NCBI GenBank assembly: GCA_022747635.1
Contig: JAKTNV010000018.1
Coordinates: 1,338,001-1,402,000 of the forward strand
Length of the DNA: 64,000 nucleotides
Source: Hetaerina americana
Lineage: Eukaryota; Arthropoda; Insecta; Odonata; Calopterygidae
Direction of reading: 5' to 3'
The notes under the pieces were generated by a model that was given only the letters and a program-made list of their open reading frames with translations, made no database searches and had not been told where the DNA came from. The position numbers were made by a program, and so were the translations under genes. Numbering within the stretch: the stretch's first letter is position 1; each line of letters opens with the position of its first letter. This document shows positions 21,251 through 31,535 of the stretch, piece after piece.

Positions 21251-22007
21251 ATTGTTACATCTATAAGCTATGTATGGTAATAGCTCCGTCGGCACAAGCT
21301 GTGGACGTGTGCATCCCATAACTAAAGAAAAATGTTGGCTTGATTCTAGAGCTGGAATCGAAGAAATAAGTTTTTAAAAAAACGATGCAAATGAGTTATT
21401 ATGTACGGCAATACTTTTTTAAATCAGATATTTCTTTTATTTATCAATAATCCGAAAATAGTCGAGATTTGTGTCATTTCTACGTTGCATTTTAACTGCA
21501 TGAAACTTGACGGTCGCCAAACCACAGCCCAGTGAAGCGAAACCCAGGAGAGTGCAACCCACGATTCTTGCGAGGACGTCACTCTGCATTTACCATAGAT
21601 TCAGTTATTTCACTGCGAAGGAGACTAAATGGGGGCAGGAGATGTAATGTAAGTAATCTTCTACACATATAATGGACCTTTCTAAGTTAAATAAATATCG
21701 TTCAACAATAAGGGTTTGCAGAACACCTTATGATGTTGCTTTGCAACGAAACTGTGGTCAAGCAAAATAAAAATTCAAGTGGAATCTGCAAAGTTAGTCT
21801 CCCCTCATTTTTGCCTAGTTTTATAGAGCACACACATTTGATTGTTATGGATTCACGCTGTTTACCATATTCCACTTTGGAGAAAGCTCATAATTGCAGA
21901 AAGGGCGAAGGAATAATGTCTGTCTTCCTATCCGCTAGGGCATCGGAGAGTCGCACGTACGCGTCTCCCAGACACAAGGCTGTCTCCAGGCAACCCAAGC
22001 GCATATC
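21251..22007. other. Unannotated AT-rich stretch
   Basis: No gene or paired repeat is recognised. Confidence 0.4.
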
Positions 22008-22009
22008 TA

Positions 22010-22790
22010 CGAGGGTAGGATGAAAAGTAATGCACGCATGCTTGAAGACTGCAAACAGAAACAAATAGAGAGATGGGGAAAAAAGCACATTAAACAATGA
22101 AAATTTTTAAGTTTCAAAATCACATATGTTTATTTTTCAACGTAGTCACCAATTAAGGCTAACACATTTCTCCCAACGTGTGACGAGTTTTTTCATTCCG
22201 TCACTGAAAAAACTCTTCCGACATTTCTCGAATTCAGTTCTTGAGGGTTGCCTTCACCTCATCGTCCGAGGTGTAATGATTACCCTTGAGGTGTCTCTTG
22301 AGTTGAGGAAAACAATCGGGGGAATAAGGAGGGTTTGGAATCGGTTCAAAGTTCAGGTTTCGCAGAGCCTCTCCAGTTGTGCGCGAGGTGTGCGGACGAG
22401 CGTTGTCATGTTGCAAGATTATTGGCGCCAGGCTGCTGCCTTTAACACGACAAACTTCTTCCTTGGATATTCCAATATGGTTTTGCGATACGCTTTTGAG
22501 TGATTCGCCGGTCATTTTGCATTAAATATTCTGTGGCAGTGATCGGACGTCCGCTGCGTGTTTAATTAACAATTGTGGCTTTTCAAGGCTCGCTTAACCG
22601 CGCAGTTTTACTACCCATCGATTTACAGTGGACCGATCAACAGCATCGTCACCATAAACAACCTTTAAACGACTATGAATCTCAGAAGGAGTCACTTAAT
22701 CAGCAGTTAAAAATTCGATAACAGCACGCTGTTTAACTCGCGTTGGCATGGCACTAGAGCACGTCTCCATATATTTCCCCCTCCCAAAAT
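22010..22790 (-). mobile_element. Mariner remnant, internally deleted, one end lost
   Basis: The left end carries a mariner-type terminal repeat next to TA (tacgagggtaggatgaaaag, 22008 onward). On the minus strand the N-terminus reads 'MPTRVKQRAVIEFLTAD', then 'VTPSEIHSRLKVVYGDDAV' and 'DRSTVNRWVVK'. After a deletion it resumes at 'SSLAPIILQHDNARPHTSR', which contains the second catalytic aspartate, then 'FEPIPNPPYSPD', 'FPQLKRHLKGNHY' and 'SDDEVKATLKN'. The third catalytic aspartate is also lost, because the segment after SPD is missing. The opposite terminal repeat is not found, so the 5' end is truncated. Confidence 0.87.
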
Positions 22791-22798
22791 ACAGTGGA

Positions 22799-22950
22799 TG
22801 AATGAAACCACCTCAAATCTGCGCTTGCGTATGGGCATGGGAATGTTACTTCCACATGCCACCAAGAGTGCTTCTAAAGATCATTTTGTTTGTGGTTGTT
22901 ACTAGCACGTGTGCATTAGTTTCCAGCTTACCCTCGTGCTTTGATTTTCG
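22799..22950 (+). repeat. Dispersed repeat A, copy 2
   Basis: Partner of the 2.46 kb copy. It begins immediately next to the broken end of the mariner remnant. Shared landmarks include cttccacatgccacca and cattttgttt. Confidence 0.6.
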
Positions 22951-23427
22951 TTGCCCTCTCCGCATTCCGATCGCTGAGAGAGGATCCGAGGAAGATGAAT
23001 TACGATTGGAAACTAGAACTAGAAAAGGGGAGAAGCTGGAGATGTGACAAGACACAAATGAAGTGAAGATGGGCGAATTATATTTAGTAATGCGGACTGA
23101 AAAATATGTACCGACGACTTCCCCACATTGGCGGCACGGTCAAGAGATTGGCAATGAGAACCCCGCGAGCCGGTCTAGCAACACTCCCCATCCCACCATT
23201 CGGCGATTGACTCCGGATCCTCCCGGACATCCATCCCCTGAGGAAGAGATACTGATAAATCTGGCGGTAGTCATTAACTTACAATCAGAGAACTTCACTG
23301 GCGGTGATGTAGATTGGAACTTGAGTCATCCTGTTGTTATTCAGCAAAGGCCAACTGCAAGAAACCAACTTCAAGCCTCTTAGTAGTCCTCCTTATTCAT
23401 GCAAATCTACGTTTAACCCTGAAAACC
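22951..23427. other. Unannotated stretch
   Basis: No gene recognised. Confidence 0.4.
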
Positions 23428-23485
23428 ACCGGCATGGCGTGTGGCCGGGAGTGAAATCCACACCACACCACACCGCGCGAAGAGT
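23428..23485 (-). mobile_element. CR1-like family A tail fragment
   Basis: A short match to the family A 3' hairpin region (ccaccggcatggcgtgtggc, then gggagtgaaatccacacc). No coding part is present. Confidence 0.5.
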
Positions 23486-23859
23486 TGCAGTCAAGTACCG
23501 AACACGAAAGAAGTAGTGACACAAAAGTCTGGCAGTAAAGAATACGTTTCAAATTCGCACGGAGGAGACCATGACAATTGGTACAGAGATCATGCAAGGA
23601 ATAAACTAGTTATCGTAAAAGAAATATGTATATATCTTGTCAAGTATATTACGAGGGACTGAAACCATTTTCAGTTACATTGGGAAAGAAAAGAAAAAAT
23701 AATCCGATACCTTCAAAAACAGGAAATAGGGTTTAGGATAATTCCCACTGCTACATAAGGAAGTTTATTAAACTGAATTTATTACAGACATATACATGCG
23801 CCTCTTAACTTAATGTAAAGAAACGCTCAGTTTAATTGTTATCGAGGAGTAAAATTACA

Positions 23860-24195
23860 ATTGCTCGGTGATGGTCGAAAATTGAGGCGTTTGAGTTGTG
23901 GAGATGAGAAGGATGGAAAAGGTTGGATGGGCGGAAGTAAAGCAGAAAGAGGAAGTACATAGTAGCATGATGAAAGGGGAGGAGAGAAGGCTGTTGGGAG
24001 GAATCTGAACGGGACAGAACAGTTGGATGAAGGGCGTATTGATCGGCGATGAGATGTTGAAGACTGTAATAGAGGGGAGAATGAGAGGCAAATGAAGAAA
24101 GGGCAGGAACAGGATAGGGATGCTGGACAGGAAGAAGTAAGTACTCAGAGATGAAGAGGGACTTGTTTTAGACTAGAATGCAGGGTTGTGTTTCG
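23860..24195 (+). mobile_element. RTE-like LINE 3' coding remnant
   Basis: The plus-strand translation with stops gives 'GEERRLLGGI', 'WMKGVLIGDEMLKTVIEGR' and 'KGRNRIGMLD', matching the C-terminus of the RTE protein at 33.7 kb. A preceding region resembles its 'W-x-W-R-R' block. It is heavily mutated. Confidence 0.75.
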
Positions 24196-27100
24196 TTGGG
24201 AAAGGCAAGGGAATATGTCGCTCCTCCGTTGTATACTTCGTCCATCAAATCCTACCTTATCCGGTACATTACCAATTCTAATGTAATAATAAGAATCGAA
24301 ATATGAATTTTAAATTTTGGATATATTGCCTGACATTTTGGGTCTCAATAGAATGTCACATTGCTCAGATCAAATTATTTTCCCCTGTGAAAAATCGTAA
24401 AAGTAAAGGAATTTGAAAATTGTTTTTCTGTGGCTTTACAATTATTTTACCCAACATCTTCGTTTTCAAACATACATGTATGCAGCGATTCGTCGTCCCC
24501 GATTGCGTTCCCTACGTGAAACAGTAATTGTACTTTTCGGAGGGCATTTATGTTATGATGTGAACGTGTCGCATGATATTTTCCTCCCCATCCAAAACAC
24601 TCTTTGTTTTACAGCCGAACACTGCCATTTCAGGTGAGTACCCTTCTTTATCCGGTCATTTTTCCGAGCGAATGTTTGAGATTCTCCGGTAAGATTTTAT
24701 GGCGCTCGGTTTGAAATTTCAAATCGTTTTAAAGTGTCCTTTTGTATCGAATTAATGCCATTTTCATTGAGAACACCGACTCATCTCTCGGAATTCCCAT
24801 TTCTACAGCCCCCTTCCCTCCCCCGGCCTCCTCCGGGGGGGGGGGTGGGTGGAGCATCACGCCTGATCCCTCCCCCCTTCCTCCTTATCCTCCGCTTCGG
24901 CGATCGAGTCCATTTGAGCCAGGCCCCTCACCGCCCCTCGCCGGGTCCGCTCAACTCCCACCGCGGCGACCTCCTGCAAGCAACCTGCGAGGGTTTTTTT
25001 CCTCACTGCGCCACTCCACCCCCCTCCCCTCCCTACTCTCCCTCACACTCCTTTTTAAAGCTCTCGGGATAAAGACAAAAGACAGCCGATTCATTACGTT
25101 CCATGCCGCGACATTTTACCCGCTACCCCCCACCCCGCCAACCCCTTTCCAACCACCCCCCGTAATCGAGGACACAGCTGGAAGTATTCCCTTCGCCATC
25201 AGTTCCTTTTGCGAGTCGATCATTTATTGTTTCCCGCGTGTTCACGTCTGGAAAAATCTTGGGAAATTTCTTTCGCTCCCGAAAAAAATATGTTGGGGTT
25301 TCAGAGTCGGTGGGAGAGCACGGGCTCTGAGGCGATGGGAAGAATTGGGGGGGGGGGGGGGGGGGAGGAAAATCTCAGGCTTGGTGGCGTAACTTTAAGA
25401 GACGTAATATCTACTTCTTGATCCGAAAGGGCCATTTGCACTCAAATGACGTCTCGAGATGTTTCCAAGCCAAGGAAATGATTGATAGATTTCCTTTAAA
25501 TTCTTATGGGAGGAATACATCTTTTTTGTCGCCGTGGACATTCAAAGTGATGAATTGAGAAAGCTCTCTCCGGCCGTTAGTGATAAAATAGGGATCTATC
25601 TAAGGATCAAGGAATTTGTGATAGATATCATTTTTTGAAAGTGTTAGATATGTATGTCTTTGTCAGTTTCTCCAACTCGGCGGGAGGTGGCGCTGAATGC
25701 CTTCCCCCATCTAACCAATCTGTAAACACATCTCACCAATTTTTTTCCCTGCCCCGTCCGAAAGAACTCTCTCATACGTATTTGAGTGCATTTATTTTCC
25801 TATAGCATGTACGTCCGGCTTTTTCAAGATCAACCCATCATATTTACTGGTACACTCTCTCATCCATTCTTCTCTCGATCCTTTTTTCATTTTAAATACA
25901 ATCGCTTTTATGGAGAATCTTTCAATGTCATCATAATTGTTTTTATGAAAAACGTAACCACCAAGGAAATAGTTTGACAAAAAACCTGCGAAGGAGCAGT
26001 TTATTTTCCGTTTTTTTTCATATATTTATCCACAGATCACTACAGGCATCATATCTCATTGTTTTTTGTCAATAAATTCCTATTGTTCATTATGTAGCTT
26101 CAAATGAAAAAGTTTCAATGCTTGATGTGAATGTTATATTTTTTCGAAATCACAAAATGTATGGATCAATGGCAACTTCAGAGAAATAGGTTCACAATGA
26201 GATACATGCATGCGATAAATATGGTACTGGTCTTTAGAAATCCAAGCTCACGACATTCCGTGTCATTGGACACGAAGCTATAGAAATAACTGTTATTCAT
26301 GGTCTAGCGTGGTTCAGATTGGTTATCTAATATTCTCTCAAACTTCATTTCATCAATATTCCTCTTATCGTAACCCATAAATGTAATGATTCACCCTGGG
26401 TATACACACTATCTTAAAATGAGGTCCAATTCATTATTTAGACGAAAAATATGCGAGATTATGTTACTTACGAGATACCGTCCATTATTTTTCCTTCTCT
26501 CGTCAGTATATAGGATATGTAACTATAACAACTGTATGAAAAGTTGTGCCATGTGGATGGAATATGTATAGTTATGACTTCAACATTAGCGTTGAACTTG
26601 AAACCCAAATATGCAATATTTTAAAATCAAGCAAGTGGTTTATTTCTTTCCACTCGTGTTAACTAAGGTAATAAAACGTTTTGCTCACGAAATGAAATGA
26701 TTCTCATCATCCGTCAACAACGACCTCGTACTTGAGAACCTGTACACTAGGGTGGCGTTCTTGTTGAAAATGGAAAATACATTTGAATGTATGTATATAC
26801 ACCTAGAAATAACGATTTGGTTGAGAAAACACGTTTCAATCAAATTATCCGTGCGACCCGCCATAGGGTGCGGCAGGGGTCAAAGTGCGACCTGGTCAGG
26901 ATGTATATTTTGCGCGGTGATACCAACACCTTGAGAATTAATAATCATTTTAGATTCCCTCAGGGATGAAACATTCTTGGGCTCTGCAACTCCCCCATGG
27001 AGACAAAGGCCCATTGCACGTCAATGTCAATTTGCTCCGGCGCAAGCGTGAAAGGACTGTCAGGCATTGGCTGGCTCGCCACTCAGCGAAAAATTCTCAT

Positions 27101-27282
27101 ACTCATGAATAAGCAGGTCTAATTTTCAAATTAATAGAAAATGATTTGGACAACTTGTACCATTCTCACAGCAATATAGTATATGGTATCCCAGAAAACA
27201 AGTGCTCGCAATTTCTGCAAAACTACTTTGAGAGTGACACAATTTGAGGATGAAGGATCTCAGGTTTTCCCGGCGTATGGTA
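24196..27282. other. Long stretch without recognised genes, with a GC-rich island
   Basis: 24,800-25,160 is C-rich with G-runs and proline-rich artefactual frames. 25,400-27,280 is AT-rich. At about 26,855-26,900 there is weak similarity to the CR1-like family A tail (gggtgcggcagggg), too short to claim. Nothing else is supported. Confidence 0.4.
25347..25365 (+). repeat. Run of 19 G
   Basis: A G homopolymer at the edge of a GC-rich island. It could form a quadruplex and is a likely site of length error in assembly. Confidence 0.9.
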
Positions 27283-27326
27283 TTCAAGAAGTTCTCTCGG
27301 GTTTCCCACCGGGTCAGGTTGCAGTA

Positions 27327-27369
27327 CACCGACGTTTCGAAGGCTGACTCTGCCATCGTCTTCAGGGTG
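27327..27369 (-). ncRNA. Hammerhead-like motif in palindrome, minus arm (3a)
   Basis: The mirror image of the plus-arm motif, read on the opposite strand, so transcription in either direction would include one. Confidence 0.6.
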
Positions 27370-27383
27370 AAGTCAACTCACTT

Positions 27384-27426
27384 CACCCTGAAGACGATGG
27401 CAGAGTCAGCCTTCGAAACGTCGGTG
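27384..27426 (+). ncRNA. Hammerhead-like motif in palindrome, plus arm (3b)
   Basis: Order: cacc, CTGAAGA, one extra base, a stem II region (gatggc/gccttc with one mismatch), GAAAC, GTC, ggtg. The strands cacc and ggtg form stem I, and stem III is reduced to the AC/GT pair without a loop. Confidence 0.6.
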
Positions 27427-27470
27427 TACTGCAACCTGACCCGGTGGGAAACCCGAGAGAACTTCTTGAA

Positions 27471-27849
27471 CAATTTGAGGAAATCATTGCCGGTTTATTT
27501 CATACTCCAGGGGGAAAATTTATTTCTTTTTTGATATGCTACCATAGAATTAATTTCATTCCTTAAAGCTAGAGAATTAAATTATTCATCTTATGAATAC
27601 TAGTACCTGGTCATTCAGACGGTTTGATGGCCTGTTTTTGGCCACTATGCCCTTCCTGCAATCCTGCAAATATTTCCAAAGATCAAGCTCTGTCATTAAG
27701 GGTGCTATTGAATGAGTAATGAGTTACCCTTCTATTTGTAATCTGCCATAAGCTTGACGTACCCTTCTGCAGGGTCAGTTACGACTCTTAAGTTCTCACG
27801 CATTTATTTGCCCACGTTGGCTCGCTGATTTTGCTCCCCAACAACAAAC
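27471..27849. other. Unannotated stretch
   Basis: No gene or repeat partner recognised. Confidence 0.4.
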
Positions 27850-28310
27850 TAGAGACTGATGGAAAAATTGTTTAAACGCCGACTCGCGACAATTCAGCGG
27901 CTAATGATCCCATCAAGAAAAGCAGTGCAGATAAGAATGGGTGAGGCTGTGAGAATAAAACGACCGCGTCTCTGTTCAAGCGATGTTACTGGCTTCTTCA
28001 CCACGATAACGCGCCAAGCGCCTTCGTCGAACCTTGTGCAGCAATTTATGGCGAAACACAGGAGATTCTACATACAGCTTCGCCAGTCTCCTCCTTTACA
28101 GTCACTACTTACATACTAGCTCCCTGCGACTTTTGGGGATGTTTCCAAAATTGAAAAAAGGCACTCAAAGGAAAGCGGTTCATGACGACATAAGAGTAAT
28201 GCGAGCTGAAGACCATTTTATAATCTCCGTTTGAGGACTTCTTTAAGATGTGGAAGCACCGCTGGGAGCGTGTGGTTCAATTCCAAATGCGCAAGATTAC
28301 TTCGAAGGAT
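27850..28310 (+). mobile_element. Mariner C-terminal remnant
   Basis: In shifting plus-strand frames: 'WLLHHDNAPS' (27,990 region, the second catalytic aspartate block), 'SNLVQQFMAKHR', 'LAPCDFW' (third aspartate block), 'FPKLKKGTQRKAVHDDI' and 'FKMWKHRWERVVQF'. The order and spacing fit the second half of a mariner transposase. No terminal repeats were found, and the frames are broken several times. Confidence 0.65.
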
Positions 28311-29314
28311 GCCACACGGCCCGGATGACCATGACGAAGATTAGCACCAATGCGGAGATGTGTGTGAACGCAGGTCGGATAGTATTTCGAACACAACCTC
28401 GTAGAACACATAAAATATGTGGTAACATCTTTTGGCAACGCAAAATAGATAGCACCACATCATGAACCAATGAAGGTAGCAAATTTGAATAGAGACGGTA
28501 CGCCTACCTTATGTGGTGTACAAACCTTAGGGCCGTATTCCAGCGCTTTCCTAAAGGAATTACCGCCCGACCGACCGACCGCCGCGCTCCCGTCACTCGG
28601 CTCACAGTCGGGGCCCTCCGCGGTATGATACTCATCCTCGGCAACGTCATCCACCCCTCCCCCCCGCCGAGGAGGGTTCCCTAGACGGAGGAGTCATCCT
28701 TGATGCTCAATGCGTTCTTGTAATGGTGCACATCTGTTATGTCACTCTCGGATGCACGGCAAAAGGATTCTTATTTTTACAAATCAATGTGTTGGCTGTT
28801 TTCATTAATTGCACCATGTATTCGTGCTAAGAGAAAACCTATGAATCACTCAGAAAATATTTTGCATTTCCAATGACTCCGTTAACTGACTGCAAATATT
28901 TCGATGGATCGATAGATCTGGACGCTGAGGTTCGTAACATTGTAGAGATTTGTAATTAAAGCAAAATGTTTCACAAGAATAGTATTTATATTCGTATTTC
29001 AGTTTTTGTAACCATTAATTGAAAGTCAAATGCACAAGAATAGGCAAAACTATTTAGTTCATATATTAATCAAGTACGGAAATGTAAGCAACAGTGATTA
29101 TTTGTGAACGCCATGATGTTAATTCTACCCGTGAAACAGCGAATATTACTGCATATCCAGTTTTTGCATATATTGTTTTTCCTTTATTGCAACAGAATAC
29201 GAGCTGAAATCTACGTACCTTTTACCCTCGGCTCCTGTCCAAAGTTCTCCAAGACGGCAAGTTTTTTTTTATGTGTCCCGTTAAAAACTGATCACATCCA
29301 TATATCTGCACCGA
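28311..29314. other. Unannotated stretch
   Basis: Contains a short run of gacc tetramers near 28,568-28,582 and a small GC-rich patch to 28,690. The rest is AT-rich and unrecognised. Confidence 0.4.
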
Positions 29315-29425
29315 CACAATACCCTTTATGCCGCCGCAAGGGCGTGTGGCGGGGGGGTGTATCGTATGGACGGCACTCGGAAAACAGAATAAAACCACAT
29401 GCAAAGCAGCACGTTCATTATTAGT
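29315..29425 (-). mobile_element. CR1-like LINE family B tail fragment
   Basis: Carries gccgccgcaagggcgtgtgg and the following ggggggtgt, then a diverged 'accacatgcaaa' stretch. The coding part is absent. Confidence 0.65.
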
Positions 29426-30686
29426 AATAAACATCAAAGTTATTCACAATAATGAATATAATAGACCTTAATATAAAGCCCAGGAAGACATGTTTTAAAT
29501 GCTAGGACGGATTTCGAGGGACACGAAAATTACTTCACATTAAAAATCATTGCACACATTTAAATGTTTACTGTGCATAGCTCTCCAGTTATGGAGAATG
29601 GCACTCCCGTCTTGGGCACAGACATGGAGCATTGGAAGAATAGAATCCTTTAACACACGGCGGCAAAGATGAATGCTGAAGATTAAAAGGGCGGTCGAAG
29701 TGAAGAGCAAGGAAGTATGTACACAAAGGAGGAGGAGAGGGAAGGGTCACGTGGAGAGAAACCCTCCGGCAAAGAAGAACAAAAGATGAATCGGGAGTCA
29801 TAAGTGGATTAGCTAGCAAACATAACAGAAGGAAGTAAAATAATTAAGGTATCGCTGGGGATGGGTAAATTGGCCCTGAAAAGAGAAGAATGGTGGACTA
29901 ATGTAAACCACTGTCAGGTTTGAAGCACAAATGATTATGAACTGAAGAAATAAGATTGAAAAATAATAGGCAATATTTAACATATGAGAAAAGTGTGTTA
30001 AAGGAAGAGTTCATTGGATGAAATCTTCCAAGTTTGTTTGCGTTGAGCAAAAACACTAATCTGATACCAAGAATCGTGTAGATGGAGCAATTCGAAAAAG
30101 CAGAAATTGTGTTCAAAACTCAAAGGATATCCGCGAGGAAATACATAGATTCACTCATTTTTAATCCTTGAATATTTAAGGTAATGTAGACCATCCCACG
30201 TATTTTAGTGCTTTGGTCTAAACGTGATGAAACATAAGTTTAAATTTCACGAATAGGTAGGAATGTTTCATATCACCTAAAGGATCCCTAATTTCTGAGT
30301 AGCTTGTAGAGGGAAATCGCTTTCCTAAAAAGCGAAAATAGTATGTCGGAAGAAGGATGTCCCCTCCCGCTCTCCCCAACAAACTCTCCGTTGGAGGGAG
30401 GAGTGTCGTCTTTTCCTATTCCTCCCCTCTCACCTTTTCCCGCTCAACCATGTTCCCCCGGCCTCCGCACGACGCAGTAATTTACGTGTTTACATTGAGC
30501 CACGTAAATTTCCTCGGCGAGAATCGCGGCAACCTTAAGGTGATGTGAGTCAACCTTAGATGACTTCGCCTTCATCTTCGCCCTTGTCAGCCGTGGTTTG
30601 CGAAAACAAAGGGGAAGTATTTGAAAAGGCTTAGTTTCTCATGCCAGCGCACGACGCTCAAAAGCTATTTTTGGTCACTTAAATAC
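29426..30686. other. Unannotated stretch
   Basis: 29,600-29,885 has a purine-rich plus strand vaguely like the 3' end of a LINE polyprotein, but no motif is convincing. The rest shows nothing. Confidence 0.35.
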
Positions 30687-31062
30687 GAGGGCAGTCCCGA
30701 AACGAACCTCAAAAAATACAATGGAATAGATGTATAAAATGTATTATTTTCATCTAAAAACTACATGTAAATTTTAAAATAAATATTCACCCAACAGATT
30801 TAAACAATGTCACTGAATTAGTTTTCAAATTCCTTCAGCATTAAGTTCTGCCCCATGAGATCGCAGCCAACTGATGACGGCATCTTGGAGTTCCTCGTCG
30901 AGACGCGCACAAAACATACATAGTAGCAGCCTGACTTTTCAGTCCTATTTCCATGAGCAACAGAATTGAAGAAATCTGTGGAAAGCTTTCTAAAGATTTC
31001 AGGTATTGTAAAACGCCGGTTTTCACGAAACTTTTCGCCAATTTTCAGGTTTAGCAATTCAT
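30687..31062 (-). mobile_element. Mariner remnant, internally deleted
   Basis: The left end has TA at 30685-30686 and a mariner-like terminus (cgagggcagtcccgaaac). Minus-strand coding remnants join an N-terminal block ('RENRRFTIPEIFRKLS' to a degenerate 'C-x-R-V') directly to a C-terminal block ('LQDAVISWLRSHGAELNAEG', reconstructed across a frameshift). The whole catalytic domain is missing. The right end is cut off where a CR1-like tail begins. The second-helix-turn-helix resemblance is my reading of the family pattern. Confidence 0.6.
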
Positions 31063-31064
31063 TT

Positions 31065-31535
31065 TTCTACATCTACTTAATACCGCGCGGCAAGGGCGTG
31101 TGGCGAGGGGTGTCAGGACACCACCCGTAATTAGGAAAAAAACCGCATGCAAAAGTGACAAATATATACAGTCCACAAACAAAACATGGTATACATGCAT
31201 GCAAAAACCCTTACACCCCACACACATGCAAACACACACAAACTACCAACTAACATACACATGCAACTACAGTTATACCTACATTAATTTTGTTCCGACT
31301 TGTTAATTCAATGTTTTTAATGTTTCTAAATTCACTTTGGTTTCTTACTATTATGATTTCTGATTTTTCGGGGGAAGAATAGGTATTTTTATCTATCTGT
31401 ACTGTAATCTATCTCCCTTATTTCATCTTTGCGTTCTGATCTACATTTATTAGCGTGGGATCATAATACTTTCTTTCGTGTCATCGTTAAACTCGTTTCT
31501 TCTGAATCTTTCTAAAAGTGTAAGAGTTCATTGTT
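31065..31535 (-). mobile_element. CR1-like LINE family B, 3' end
   Basis: The tail ctacatctacttaataccgc is followed by gtgtggcgaggggtgtcagg, then the A/C-rich region with 'acacacatgcaaac', then a diverged C-terminal coding end (tgttccgacttgttaattca onward) parallel to 56,775-57,250. It is truncated near 31,535. Confidence 0.82.

Larger units (their letters stand above)
27283..27470. mobile_element. Perfect 91-bp palindrome, PLE-type terminal sequence
   Basis: The arms 27283-27373 and 27380-27470 are exact reverse complements as far as I can compare them, with a 6-base loop (caactc). Each arm carries a hammerhead-like motif ending gaaacgtcggtg, a sequence type common at PLE termini in animals. 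No protein is encoded. Two head-to-head termini with almost no spacer suggest a fold-back or template-switched PLE insertion. Confidence 0.85.

Noticed and set aside
24742..25392. 216-codon proline-rich frame
   Set aside because: Driven by C-rich sequence and the G homopolymer. No family pattern, and a second frame overlaps it.
29600..29885. LINE polyprotein C-terminus
   Set aside because: Only vague purine-rich similarity. No ordered motifs.
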